From NCBI GenBank assembly GCA_028293745.1, contig JAQGOF010000080.1, forward strand, positions 1-64,000: 64,000 bases of DNA, read 5' to 3'. The position numbers and the translations under genes are program-made. Source of the stretch: Gammaproteobacteria bacterium (lineage in GTDB: Bacteria > Pseudomonadota > Gammaproteobacteria > Steroidobacterales > Steroidobacteraceae). Below are positions 42,910 through 52,166 of the stretch, piece by piece. Numbering within the stretch: the stretch's first letter is position 1; each line of letters starts with the position of its first letter. Under the pieces are notes generated by a model, which made no database searches, was not told the DNA's origin, and worked only from the letters and a program-made list of their open reading frames with translations.

Positions 42910-43452
42910 CTACAGCAGCCGGTCGCCTCGCTCAAGGTCGAGCAGGAACTGTTTGCGCAGGAGGCCGCCGCCGTAGCCGCCCAGCTTGCCGTCCGAGTTG
43001 ATCACCCGGTGACAGGGGACCAGGATCGCGATTGGGTTTTGCCCGTTTGCCTGCGCCACCGCGCGAATCGCCTTCTCATCGCCCACCCGGCGCGACTGCT
43101 CGAGATAGGAGATTCGCTCGCCATAGCCGATGCTGCACAAGGCACTCCAGACTCGCTCCTGGAAGGGTGTTCCGGGAAAGCTCAGAGGGACTTCGAAGCG
43201 CTGGCGCGTGCCTGCGAAGTACTCGGCGAGCTCGCGCCGGGTCTGATCGAGCAGCGGCGTGTTGGCCCCGGGGTGGGTCGGTATCTCGCCGGGTTGTGCC
43301 CGTAACTGGCCGGGGTTTGCCGGTAGCGGGTTGGAATCGGCCGCAACGAACTCGAGCAGCTGCAATGCTGTATCCGAGGCACCGGCCCGCAGCAGGCCGA
43401 CCGGACTTTCAATCCAGGCGATCTGCAGCGATCTGCGCTCCGGGGGAGTCAT
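42910..43452 (-). CDS. ogt: methylated-DNA--protein-cysteine methyltransferase
   Basis: About 180 residues. The MGMT core is FPGTPFQERVWSALCSIGYG, RRVGDEKAIRAVAQANG and the active site ILVPCHRVINSDGKLGGYGG with the acceptor Cys in PCHR. It repairs O6-alkylguanine by self-alkylation. ATG (43452) overlaps the glgA TGA by one base; a GTG at 43455 overlaps it as GTGA. Either way translation is coupled to glgA, an odd partnership of DNA repair and glycogen synthesis. A second methyltransferase fused to an AraC-type domain lies at 46045. Confidence 0.92.
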   Translation of the reverse strand: MTPPERRSLQIAWIESPVGLLRAGASDTALQLLEFVAADSNPLPANPGQLRAQPGEIPTHPGANTPLLDQTRRELAEYFAGTRQRFEVPLSFPGTPFQERVWSALCSIGYGERISYLEQSRRVGDEKAIRAVAQANGQNPIAILVPCHRVINSDGKLGGYGGGLLRKQFLLDLERGDRLL

Positions 43453-44906
43453 CACGCAATCAGTCTTTTATATAGATCCACGTACAGGCCGCCCTGCCGC
43501 TGCCACGAGAAGTCGCGCTGCATGCCGTTGCGGACCATCCGGGCCCAGTGCTCCGGCTCGGCGTACAGGTCCAGGGCAGTGTTGAGGCCCCACTCGAGCG
43601 CCTCTGAATCAAAATCGTTGAACACGATTCCGGTTCCATGGCCGGTGACCGGATCGTAGTTCTCGACGGAATCCGCCAGGCCACCCGTCTTGCGGACGAT
43701 GGGCACCGTGCCATAACGAAGGCTGTACATCTGGTTCAGACCGCAGGGCTCGTAGAGCGATGGCATCACGAACATGTCGCAGGCGGCCTCGATCCAGTGT
43801 GCGAGCTCGTCATCGTAACCGCGCCGGAACACGACGCGTCCGGGGAAATTCTGTTGCAGCTCCGTGAGGACTTTCTCGTACTGGGCGTCCCCGCTGCCCA
43901 GGGCGACGAAGCCGAGGTCGCGCCATTCGAGTACCTGCGGCACCGATTCGAACATCAGGTCGATACCCTTCTGCGAGGCGAGACGGCTGACCATTCCCGC
44001 CAGCGGCGTTGCAGGGGGAATCTCGAGTTTGAGTCGCTGCAGCAGCTGCTGTTTGAGCTGTGCTTTCACTTCGAGCGTGCCAGGATCGAAGTGCTTGGGA
44101 AGATAGTGATCATGCCGCGGATCCCACTCGTCGTAATCAACACCATTCAGGATGCCGGTCAAGGCGCTGCCGCGCGCGCGCAGTGTGTCCTGCAGGCCCA
44201 TGCCGTACTGGTCGGTCGAAATCTCGCGCGCATGCGTCGGGCTCACAGTCGTAATCGCGTCCGCGTAGATGATCCCGTGGCGCAGCGGGTTGATACGTCC
44301 CCCGCGCAAGTCCTCCTGGTGGAGCAGGTAGTTTTTGGGGCCGAGGGCCAGGTCCTCGATCGATGCCGAGCTGAACACTCCCTGGTAGCCGATGTTGTGA
44401 ATGGTGAGCACCGAGCGGGTGCCGGCGAACGATCTGTCCCAGTCGTACGCGCCTTTCAGAAACAGTGGCGCGAACGCCGTATGCCAGTCGTTGCAATGGA
44501 GGATCTGGGGTGACCACTGCATTCGCTGGCAACACGCGAAAACGGCGCGGGTGAAGGCGAGGAACCGCAGGTGCTCGTCCGGATCCGCGGTGTACAGGGT
44601 CGCGCGCGAGTAGAGGGCCGGGCAGTCGATCAGGTAAATGGATGCAGCCGAGCCAGGCATCGGTGTCGTCATGACTGACATAACATAACGGTGGGGCCCC
44701 ACTGCGACGTCCATGTTCTGCAGGCCTTCCACCGGTAGCATCGGGAATTTGCCGCGATCGATCGACGAATACGCAGGGGTGAACAACCTGACGTCGTGCC
44801 CTGCAGCATGCAGGTACTTGGTGAGTGCCGAGGATACGTCGGCGAGGCCACCGGTCTTCGACAGGGGGGCGGCTTCGGATGCCATGAGACAGACGGTCAG
44901 GGTCAT
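43452..44906 (-). CDS. glgA: glycogen synthase (GT5, ADP-glucose type)
   Basis: 484 residues, the usual length for GlgA. The ADP-glucose site KTGGLAD is at residues 17-23, with HCNDWHTAF, a C-terminal RLASQKGIDL, and the conserved ExxGL-type segment YEPCGLNQMYSLRYGTVPIVRKTGGLADSV. It elongates alpha-1,4-glucan from ADP-glucose made by GlgC, whose gene lies 6 kb away on the other strand. It is the first gene of a two-gene unit with the DNA methyltransferase. The upstream ribosome site is weak. Confidence 0.97.
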   Translation of the reverse strand: MTLTVCLMASEAAPLSKTGGLADVSSALTKYLHAAGHDVRLFTPAYSSIDRGKFPMLPVEGLQNMDVAVGPHRYVMSVMTTPMPGSAASIYLIDCPALYSRATLYTADPDEHLRFLAFTRAVFACCQRMQWSPQILHCNDWHTAFAPLFLKGAYDWDRSFAGTRSVLTIHNIGYQGVFSSASIEDLALGPKNYLLHQEDLRGGRINPLRHGIIYADAITTVSPTHAREISTDQYGMGLQDTLRARGSALTGILNGVDYDEWDPRHDHYLPKHFDPGTLEVKAQLKQQLLQRLKLEIPPATPLAGMVSRLASQKGIDLMFESVPQVLEWRDLGFVALGSGDAQYEKVLTELQQNFPGRVVFRRGYDDELAHWIEAACDMFVMPSLYEPCGLNQMYSLRYGTVPIVRKTGGLADSVENYDPVTGHGTGIVFNDFDSEALEWGLNTALDLYAEPEHWARMVRNGMQRDFSWQRQGGLYVDLYKRLIA

Positions 44907-44967
44907 TATGAGATTACCGGTTTATGATGTCGGCCAAAGGCGCCACAGGGCCGGGCGGAGGTGAGTT

Positions 44968-45123
44968 TTGGCCATCGAACAAGGGGGACGGGTTTCGCCG
45001 ATGCGCCGCTTTCTGATCGGACTGGTCGTGGCGTTGCTGCTCATTGCGTCGATAGGAGTCGGCGTTACTGTTGCGCGCTGGCCCGATCTGATGCTGTCCT
45101 GGCAACCGGATCGAGCCCGTTAG
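44968..45123 (+). CDS. very small single-pass membrane protein
   Basis: A 51-residue frame starting with TTG at 44968, which has a strong GGAGGTGAG site 6 nt upstream; an in-frame ATG at 45001 would give 40 residues. The product has one obvious membrane segment (FLIGLVVALLLIASIGVGVTV) and a short C-terminal tail ending QPDRAR. It is divergent from glgA (61 bp apart) and its stop overlaps the convergent esterase gene by 4 bp. The ribosome site plus clean transmembrane helix make it likely real. Function unknown. Confidence 0.6.
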   Translation: MAIEQGGRVSPMRRFLIGLVVALLLIASIGVGVTVARWPDLMLSWQPDRAR

Positions 45124-45875
45124 GGCTGACCCGCCGGCGGACCCGCAGGTGGACTTGTAAGCTGCTCGGCCAGGAGACGGGGCAGCATTTCGCGCCAGGT
45201 GGACCACGTATGGTCACGCCCGGGTCCCCATAGACTCAACCGACAGGGAATTCCTTTGGCAGCGCAGGCGTCGGCCATGCGGCGGGAATCGGCAGGATTT
45301 TCGTAGTCTCCTTCGCCGCTACCCAGAATGATTGCGCGGCGCCGCAGCTGCTCGAGCCGCGCTCCCTTCAGAGTCTCCAGGCGGGCGAGCGGAGAAAACG
45401 CGGCGCTGTCCTCACCACAGTACCTGTGGGACATGTCGTAAACGCCGCTCAATCCGATCGCCGCACGGAAGGAATCGGGATGCCGGCAGATACCGCAGAG
45501 GGCTGCGAATGCTCCGAGCGATGCTCCAGCCAGAATGGGTTCGATGCGGTCGTCGTGACAATCCTCTCGAATACGCTGCAGCACCTCCTCATATACAAAG
45601 GAGTCGTAGCGATCCTGCAGACGCGCGCAGTCCGGCTTTGAGGTGGTGGCGGAGAGCCACGCGCGCACCGCGGCTCCATCGGTGGAGTAGGCTTTGATGC
45701 GGCCCGCATCGATGAGCTCGCCGAGCGCGGCGATCAGCTGGAATCGCTCGATTTCTTCGAAGTCGCCACCGGCGGTTGGGAAGATCACCACCGGGGTGCC
45801 GAAGTGTCCCCACCGAGCCATGCGGGCAGGTTGGGGGAGGCGCCGCGTTGTCCAGGTCCAGGCTTGTTTTTGCAT
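45120..45875 (-). CDS. esterase-family alpha/beta hydrolase
   Basis: 251 residues from the ATG at 45875. The frame is open upstream to 46103, but that stretch is Arg/Pro-rich and lacks domain character. The protein begins MQKQAWTWTTRRLP and PVVIFPTAGGDFEEIERF, with the nucleophile elbow GASLGAF (Ser about residue 118) and a late His in GPGRDHTWSTW. It resembles the putative-esterase (esterase D/Fes-like) group and is cytoplasmic. The substrate is not predictable from sequence. It sits between glycogen genes and a DNA-repair gene. Confidence 0.85.
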   Translation of the reverse strand: MQKQAWTWTTRRLPQPARMARWGHFGTPVVIFPTAGGDFEEIERFQLIAALGELIDAGRIKAYSTDGAAVRAWLSATTSKPDCARLQDRYDSFVYEEVLQRIREDCHDDRIEPILAGASLGAFAALCGICRHPDSFRAAIGLSGVYDMSHRYCGEDSAAFSPLARLETLKGARLEQLRRRAIILGSGEGDYENPADSRRMADACAAKGIPCRLSLWGPGRDHTWSTWREMLPRLLAEQLTSPPAGPPAGQP

Positions 45876-46044
45876 GGGGCGGGAAGTGTAGCGGAAGGGC
45901 GGGGGCGTCGAGCCCGGGCGGTGTCGGCGCGGCGCCGAACGCGGGCCGCGCAAGGCGTCGAGCGCGTGGGTGCCTAGGGGCGTCGAGCCATGCGTGTCGG
46001 GCCCGCAAGATTCGGGTCGATCCTGGCGCGGGCGGGTCAATATC

Positions 46045-46917
46045 ATGTCTGCCATGGCAAACGCTGACGACAAGTTCGTGGATAGCCGGGACTTCGCGCG
46101 CATCGCGCGGGCGATCCGCTATATCGAAGACAAATTCCGGGAGCAGCCGAGTCTGGCGGCTGTCGCTGCGCATGCGGGGCTGTCCGAGTTTCACTTCAAT
46201 CGCTTATTCCGGCGTTGGGCCGGCGTCACGCCTAAACAGTACCTGACGTTCGTGACCGGCAATGCAGCCAAGGGCGCGCTCCTGACCCAGCCGTCTGTTC
46301 TCGATGCCGCGTATTCCGTTGGACTGTCTGGTCCTGGCCGTCTGCACGATCTGATCGTGACGCTCGATGCGATGACGCCGGGAGAGCTGAAGTTACTGGG
46401 ACGCGGTACTGTGATTCGATACGGATTCACCGACACGCCCTTCGGACGTGCGCTGGTGGCATCGACGTCGCGGGGTGTGTGCCATCTCGCGTTTGTCGAG
46501 GCGGGAAAAGAGAAGTCGGCAGTCCGGGCGCTTCAAGAACAGTGGCCGGACGCTACCCTGGAGCAAGACGACGCCCGTGCTCTGATCATCGCGCGTCAAA
46601 TCTGGGACGGCGAGGGCGACTCCGCTCTCAAAGTGAGCGTGGGCGGTACGAACTTCCAATTAAAAGTGTGGCAGGCGCTCATCGATTTAGGCGGCCGCGG
46701 AAGAACGACTTACACCGAAGTCGCGGACGCTGTCGGGAGTCGCTCCGGTACGCGCGCTGTTGGCAATGCGGTTGGTGCAAATTCCGTCGGTTGGTTGATT
46801 CCATGCCACAACGTGTTGCGGAAAGACGGAAGTCTAGGTGGGTACCACTGGGGTGAGGACCGGAAACGGGCCATGCTCGCGTGGAAATCGTTGCCGGCGG
46901 TGGCCCAGAATATGTAA
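46045..46917 (+). CDS. AraC-type HTH fused to methylated-DNA-protein-cysteine methyltransferase (Ada-like, no N-terminal zinc domain)
   Basis: 290 residues from the ATG at 46045 (46054 is an alternative). An N-terminal AraC-type helix-turn-helix (LAAVAAHAGLSEFHFNRLFRR) is followed by an MGMT domain: LKVWQALIDLGGRGRTTYTE, AVGNAVGANSVGWLIP, and the acceptor Cys in PCHNVLRKDGSLGGYHWG. The usual PCHRV is PCHNV here. It lacks the Cys4 zinc module of E. coli Ada, so it resembles the shorter Ada-like repair/regulator fusions. It would both repair O6-alkylguanine and regulate genes; the latter is inference. The upstream region 45876-46044 shows no clear promoter. Confidence 0.88.
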   Translation: MSAMANADDKFVDSRDFARIARAIRYIEDKFREQPSLAAVAAHAGLSEFHFNRLFRRWAGVTPKQYLTFVTGNAAKGALLTQPSVLDAAYSVGLSGPGRLHDLIVTLDAMTPGELKLLGRGTVIRYGFTDTPFGRALVASTSRGVCHLAFVEAGKEKSAVRALQEQWPDATLEQDDARALIIARQIWDGEGDSALKVSVGGTNFQLKVWQALIDLGGRGRTTYTEVADAVGSRSGTRAVGNAVGANSVGWLIPCHNVLRKDGSLGGYHWGEDRKRAMLAWKSLPAVAQNM

Positions 46918-47093
46918 TGAAACCCAGGGGTCGCCAGCGACGTGTCAATCGCCGTTCTGCATGTCTAAGTACCTGATTAGATTAGATAAACGGTTGGGCA
47001 CCCCGAGCTTGGCCGTGGCCCGCTGGTAAACTACCCCCCGTCGTTCTGCTCGCGGCCCGCAATTCAGCCGGTCGCGACCCGAGTATCAAACCA

Positions 47094-48614
47094 ATGTCAG
47101 CCTCACCCTATAAGCAACTCGAACAGGAGTTCAAACGGCTTTACGCCTTCCGCGGCGCTCTTTCGCTTTTGCGATGGGACGCTGCCGTGATGATGCCGCG
47201 TGGCAGCGCCGACGTTCGAGGTGAGCAGCTCGCTGCGCTCGAGACCGAGCACCACGCCCTGCTCACCGCGCCGCGTATTACCCGTCTGCTCGACCGAGCC
47301 CAGGCCAATAGCCAGGGTCTGATCGACTGGCAGATCGCAAACCTTCGCGAGATGCGCAGGCAGCGCGACCACGCGATCGCCACTCCGGTCGCACTGATCT
47401 CCCGATTGACGAAAGCGGCCGCGCGAGCCGAGGCTCGCTGGCTGGAAGCGCGTCAGCAAGGCAAGTTCGAATTATTCGCTCCCCATCTCGAGGAAGTCGT
47501 TCACCTCGTCCGCGACAAGGCGGCGCTGCTTGGGCAAGCGCTGAACCTCGCACCGTACGATGCCCTGGTAGATGAGTTCAGTCCCGGCGTCACCACCGCC
47601 GACATCGACGCGATGTTCAAGGGGCTCTCGCGACGTCTGCCTTCGCTGATTCGCGAAGCGATCGCTCTGCAGGAAACCCGGGTGCTGCCGCCGCTGACGG
47701 GCAAATTCCCGCCTGGCAAGCAGAAGGCGCTGATCCTGGAAGTCATGAAGTCGATGGGCTTTCCGTTTGATCGGGGCCGCCTCGACGAGAGCGAGCATCC
47801 GTTCACCGAAGGTGTTCCCGGCGACATCCGGGTCACGACGCGCCTGGATCCCAATGATCCATTCTCTGGCCTTCTCGGCGCACTTCACGAGACTGGCCAC
47901 GCGTTGTACGACCTGGGCTTGCCACAGGACTGGCGTGATCAGCCAGTTGGACGCGATCGCGGCATGGCCCTCGGTGAGAGCCAATCGCTGCTGATCGAGA
48001 TGATCCTCTGCAGGAGCCGCCCCTTCGTCCGGTATGTCCAGCCGCTGCTGTTGAAACATTTTGGTGTGAGCGGGCCGGAGTGGGAGCTCGAGAACGTGTA
48101 CGCCCACCTGACACGGGTCAAGCGCGGGCTGATTCGCGTCGACGCGGACGAGCTGACTTATCCGCTTCACATCATGCTGCGCTACGAGTTGGAGAAGCAG
48201 TTATTGAGCGGTGAGCTCGCGGTGCGCGATCTGCCCGAGGCGTGGAATGCCGGCATGGAACAGAGATTGAGTATTCGCCCGCCTAACGATGCGGACGGCT
48301 GCCTGCAGGACATCCATTGGGCGGTTGGATCGTTTGGTTACTTCCCGTCCTATGCGTTGGGTGCCGTGATTGCCGCGCAGCTCTACGAAACGCTGCGCAC
48401 CGATGTTCCCGAGCTGGATGAGCAGCTCGCGAAGGGCGAGTACTCCGGGTTGCTGGGTTGGCTGCGTACGCACGTGCACGGGTTGGGTGCGAAGGTACCG
48501 GTGCAGGACCTGCTCAAGGCCGCGACCGGCAAACCGCTGTCCGCCGTGTCATTCGTACGTTATGTTGAGTCCAAGTACCTGGAGGAGAGTGCACAAAGCG
48601 TCGCCGCGGCCTGA
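47094..48614 (+). CDS. carboxypeptidase M32 (Taq-like)
   Basis: 506 residues, the normal family length. The zinc motif HETGH (about residues 265-269) follows FSGLLGAL, with downstream GESQSLLIE and the family segments HIMLRYELEK and IRPPNDADGCLQDIHW. It is a cytoplasmic metallocarboxypeptidase with broad specificity for large C-terminal residues. It is transcribed alone or with ttcA (33 bp downstream). The 176-bp upstream gap holds no other gene. Confidence 0.95.
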   Translation: MSASPYKQLEQEFKRLYAFRGALSLLRWDAAVMMPRGSADVRGEQLAALETEHHALLTAPRITRLLDRAQANSQGLIDWQIANLREMRRQRDHAIATPVALISRLTKAAARAEARWLEARQQGKFELFAPHLEEVVHLVRDKAALLGQALNLAPYDALVDEFSPGVTTADIDAMFKGLSRRLPSLIREAIALQETRVLPPLTGKFPPGKQKALILEVMKSMGFPFDRGRLDESEHPFTEGVPGDIRVTTRLDPNDPFSGLLGALHETGHALYDLGLPQDWRDQPVGRDRGMALGESQSLLIEMILCRSRPFVRYVQPLLLKHFGVSGPEWELENVYAHLTRVKRGLIRVDADELTYPLHIMLRYELEKQLLSGELAVRDLPEAWNAGMEQRLSIRPPNDADGCLQDIHWAVGSFGYFPSYALGAVIAAQLYETLRTDVPELDEQLAKGEYSGLLGWLRTHVHGLGAKVPVQDLLKAATGKPLSAVSFVRYVESKYLEESAQSVAAA

Positions 48615-48647
48615 AAACACCCCTCGGCGGCTGGTAAGATCGTTGCC

Positions 48648-49538
48648 ATGACTGCCACTTCCGCCGCCGGACCGAAACTTTCGAGGACCTTTCACAAGCT
48701 GCAGGCCCATTTACGCGGGCGGGTCGGCAAGGCGATCGAGGATTTCGGCATGATCGGCGCCGGCGATCGTGTCATGGTGTGCGTGTCAGGGGGAAAAGAC
48801 TCCTACACGCTGCTCGACATCCTTCTGTCCCTGAAGCGCAGCGCCCCGGTTCATTTCGACCTGATCGCCGTCAACCTGGATCAGAAGCAGCCGGAGTTTC
48901 CCGCGCACGTGCTGCCGGCGTACCTCGAGGAGCTGGGGGTCGAATACCGGATCATCGAGCAGGACACCTACAGCGTCGTCAAGCGAGTGATTCCCGAAGG
49001 GCGCACGATGTGCGGGCTGTGTTCCCGCTTGCGGCGGGGAGCGCTGTACCGCTTCGCATCCGAGAACGGCATCACCAAAGTTGCTCTCGGTCACCACCGC
49101 GACGACATCGTGGAGACCTTGTTCCTCAACCTGTTCTTCGGTGGGCGCCTGAAGGCGATGGCGCCGAAGCTCCTGTCCGAGGACGGCCGCCATATCGTCA
49201 TTCGGCCGCTGGCCTACGTTGCCGAGCGCGACGTCGAGCGCTACGCGCGCGCGCGCGGTTTTCCCATCATTCCCTGCAAGTTGTGCGGGTCCCAGGACAA
49301 CATGCAGCGGGTCGCCATCAAGAAAATGCTGGCCGACTGGGAGCGTCAGTTTCCCGGCCGCACGGAGACCATTTTTTCGTCACTGCGCAATGTCGAGCTC
49401 GAGCACCTCGCCGACACGCGCAAGTTTGATTTTGCAGGCCTCGAAGCGCAGCGTGTCCCGCACATGACGGAACGCGAGGAAGTTGCGCTCGCGGGCCAGC
49501 TCGGGCGCGCGCTAGGCGCGCGTGCCCTGACCGTTTAA
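48648..49538 (+). CDS. ttcA: tRNA 2-thiocytidine(32) synthetase
   Basis: 296 residues. The PP-loop ATPase motif is [12 protein letters not shown] at about residue 45. The two CxxC pairs are [10 protein letters not shown] and CKLCGSQDN, which hold the [4Fe-4S] cluster and sulfur transfer site. The sequence [22 protein letters not shown] at the start is typical of gammaproteobacterial TtcA. It thiolates C32 in certain tRNAs. It is followed after 25 bp by the phosphatase fusion gene. Confidence 0.97.
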   Translation: MTATSAAGPKLSRTFHKLQAHLRGRVGKAIEDFGMIGAGDRVMVCVSGGKDSYTLLDILLSLKRSAPVHFDLIAVNLDQKQPEFPAHVLPAYLEELGVEYRIIEQDTYSVVKRVIPEGRTMCGLCSRLRRGALYRFASENGITKVALGHHRDDIVETLFLNLFFGGRLKAMAPKLLSEDGRHIVIRPLAYVAERDVERYARARGFPIIPCKLCGSQDNMQRVAIKKMLADWERQFPGRTETIFSSLRNVELEHLADTRKFDFAGLEAQRVPHMTEREEVALAGQLGRALGARALTV

Positions 49539-49563
49539 GCCTGACACGGACTCGTTTGCTGCA

Positions 49564-52023
49564 ATGAGCGCGCCTACAGCCGCATCTCCTCAGCTGCCCC
49601 TGCGACATTGCTACTGGGTGGTTCCCGGGCTGTTGCTGGCGGGCGAGCATCCCGGCGGGCCTACGCGCGAGAAGACGAAGGACCGGCTCAAGAAGCTGCT
49701 GGCGGCCGGCATCGAATGTTTTGTCGACCTGACCAAGCCGACGGAGCTGTTGCGGTACGACACTCATCTGCCGTTTTACGTGGAGTACACGCGCAAGGCG
49801 ATCAAGGATCACGGCCTGCCGGGCTCGCGCGATCAGATGCTCGAGATACTCGACTATGTTGGTAATGCGATGCGTGCCGGACGGCCGGTGTACGTGCATT
49901 GTCGCGCGGGGATCGGCCGCACCGGGACGGTGATTGGCTGTCTGTTGGTGGAGCGCGGGCTGTCGGGTGACGGCGCGCTCGATGAGCTCAATCGGCTGTG
50001 GCAGCAGAGCAAGCGATCAAAGAGTTGGGCGTTCGTTCCGGAAACGGAAGCGCAGACGAGCTACGTCCGCGAGTGGAAGCCGCGCCTGAAGGGCGGCGGA
50101 TTCGAGTTGAATGCGCTTGCTTCTGCAGTCTCGACCGTGGGTCCAATGTTCACAATGGAGGATCCGCGGCCGGGAGTGTTGACCGTCGCGGATGTGCAGT
50201 CACGTGCGTCGCGGCAGACCACCGGCGCGGGACAGGCGCGGGCGGCGATGCAAAACCTCGCGGCCGGCAAGGGTGCAAAAACTCCGGGTGCAAATTACGT
50301 GGCTGGCGCTGGGCTCGCTGCGGCCGCCGGGCAGGCGCGTGCCGCAGCTCAGCGCGAAGAGGCGGGGAGCCCAGGTGCGGGGGCTGCGCGGCGCCAAGAA
50401 GTGGCGAGCCCGAGCGCAGGCCCGGGGTCTGCGCATGGTGCTGGCCGCAGTGCAACCGCTGCGAACGCTCGCGCTGCTGCTGATCGGGATAAGGCGTCGC
50501 GCGAGACGCTAGCAGCGGATAGAAGCGTCGCCAATGGGCGCAACGGCGCCGGCTTGAGCGGTGAATTGGCCGCTGGTGCCGTGACGCACACATCGGCCGC
50601 TGCATCTGCGGGTGATGGCTCGCGCACGAGCGCCCGCCAGGCGCCCCCACCTTCGGGGGTCGTGCCCGCCCCGGGGGTTGGCCGAGGTGCGGGGGTTGGC
50701 GCAGGGTCGGGCGTCGGCCTAGGTTCGGGGGTCGGCCCCAGCAGGACGGCCGGCGGCCTGGGTTCCGGGGTCGGCCCGCGCTCGGGGAGCGGTCCAGGCT
50801 CAGCCTCGGCGGGCGCGGCAGGCTCGGCGGTCGGCCGAGGTCCGGGAGTCGCCTCGGTCGCCGCGGGGCGCCCAGGTCCGGTGGTGGGGCCAAGCTCGGG
50901 GGTTGGCCCAGGCTCGGCGGCCGGCTCAGGCTCGGGCTCGGGAGTCGGCCCAGGACCTGCCGTCGGTGCAGGCTCGGGGTTCGGTCCAGGTCCAGTGGGC
51001 CACCCGGGTCCGGCGGCTGGCCCAGGCTCGGGGGTCGGGCGAGCCCCGGTAGGCGCCCCAGCCCCGGGGATTGTTCCTGCCCGGGGGTTTGTCCCCCCGT
51101 CGGCGGAGGCTCGGGCTGATGCCGACCCGCTGCTTGATACCGCCACGTTGGTGGCGGCGCGTGCGTTGCGCGAGCGCTTCGTTGGCACTCTGTTCGGTCT
51201 TGCGGTCGGTGACGCGGTGGCGGCGGCTACTCAATTCCGCCGGGCGGGGTCGTTCAGTCCTGTGGGCGACATGATCGGTGGTGGGCCGTTTGATCTGCCC
51301 CGCGGGGCATGGTCGGACGACACAGCTATGGCGCTCTGCCTGGCTGAGAGCCTGCTGGAGTGCAACGGGTTTGACCCTCGCGATCAGGTGCAGAGGTACG
51401 GGCGCTGGCAGCAGGAAGGTTATCTGTCTTGCACTGGCCAGTGTGTCGGGATCACTGCGAGCACGGCGCGCTCGCTCGCCCTTGCGAAGTGGCGACGGGT
51501 GGTATTCCCAGGGTCATTTGATCCTGAGCAGCTTGATCCGGAGCCGCTCTCGCGGATCGCTCCGATCGCGCTCTACTATTTAGCTTCTCCCGAGACGACT
51601 CTCCAGCAGGCTGCCGACTCCTCACGGACCACTTGCCAGGCGCCCGCTGTGCTGGACGCATGCCGCCAATTGGGGCGTGCACTGAACGCTGCGCTATCTG
51701 GTCAGCCGAAGGCTCGCATCCTCGCCGACGTTACGCCGATCACCGAGGCGGCTGCGCAGATGAACAATACCGCCGCGGGAGCCCTTGCCGCCGCCTTGTG
51801 GGCATTCAGCTCGACGGACAATTTTCGCGATGCTGTGCTGCGCGCCGCAAACGTTGGTGGTAACTCGGACGTAGTCGCCTCGGTCTGTGGACAGCTCGCC
51901 GGAGCGCACTACGGTGTCAGTGCCATTCCACCAGCATGGCGCAATGGCCTGATGCAGCAGGACTTGATCGAAGGCTACGCGGATCGCCTGCTCGCGCACG
52001 GGCTGGTCAGCCTGAGTAGCTGA
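49564..52023 (+). CDS. dual-specificity phosphatase / ADP-ribosylglycohydrolase fusion with low-complexity linker
   Basis: 819 residues in three parts. Residues about 1-180 form a dual-specificity/tyrosine phosphatase domain with P-loop HCRAGIGRTG (112-121; Cys113, Arg119) and LTKPTELL upstream. Residues about 200-530 are an Ala/Gly/Pro/Ser-rich linker dominated by GSGVGP-like hexapeptides encoded by a degenerate 18-bp repeat. From about 530, an ADP-ribosylglycohydrolase (DraG/ARH) domain has LFGLAVGDAVAAATQF, WSDDTAMAL (about 583) and NVGGNSDVVASVCGQLAGA (about 762). The last magnesium motif, normally GGDxDT, is GGNSDV, so metal binding may be altered. It may reverse two modifications on one target. 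Confidence 0.88.
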   Translation: MSAPTAASPQLPLRHCYWVVPGLLLAGEHPGGPTREKTKDRLKKLLAAGIECFVDLTKPTELLRYDTHLPFYVEYTRKAIKDHGLPGSRDQMLEILDYVGNAMRAGRPVYVHCRAGIGRTGTVIGCLLVERGLSGDGALDELNRLWQQSKRSKSWAFVPETEAQTSYVREWKPRLKGGGFELNALASAVSTVGPMFTMEDPRPGVLTVADVQSRASRQTTGAGQARAAMQNLAAGKGAKTPGANYVAGAGLAAAAGQARAAAQREEAGSPGAGAARRQEVASPSAGPGSAHGAGRSATAANARAAADRDKASRETLAADRSVANGRNGAGLSGELAAGAVTHTSAAASAGDGSRTSARQAPPPSGVVPAPGVGRGAGVGAGSGVGLGSGVGPSRTAGGLGSGVGPRSGSGPGSASAGAAGSAVGRGPGVASVAAGRPGPVVGPSSGVGPGSAAGSGSGSGVGPGPAVGAGSGFGPGPVGHPGPAAGPGSGVGRAPVGAPAPGIVPARGFVPPSAEARADADPLLDTATLVAARALRERFVGTLFGLAVGDAVAAATQFRRAGSFSPVGDMIGGGPFDLPRGAWSDDTAMALCLAESLLECNGFDPRDQVQRYGRWQQEGYLSCTGQCVGITASTARSLALAKWRRVVFPGSFDPEQLDPEPLSRIAPIALYYLASPETTLQQAADSSRTTCQAPAVLDACRQLGRALNAALSGQPKARILADVTPITEAAAQMNNTAAGALAAALWAFSSTDNFRDAVLRAANVGGNSDVVASVCGQLAGAHYGVSAIPPAWRNGLMQQDLIEGYADRLLAHGLVSLSS

Positions 52024-52166
52024 ACAGTCGCACCCGCTGGGCGCGCGTGGCGTTCGCCCCGGATGTGGCCATTAACTGCCCGAAGAACTATTGCCCGAAG
52101 ACAGGGCGCGGGCACTTTGGTAATTTGCCGGTCTCACCAGACCTGAACAACCCGCAGGAAATTCCG

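Noticed and set aside
50349-51188. A minus-strand Pro/Glu/Thr repeat protein opposite the fusion-gene linker
   Set aside because: The PTPEPGP-like repeats are the complement of the Gly-rich linker repeat; the forward frame continues between two real domains, so the minus frame is a mirror.
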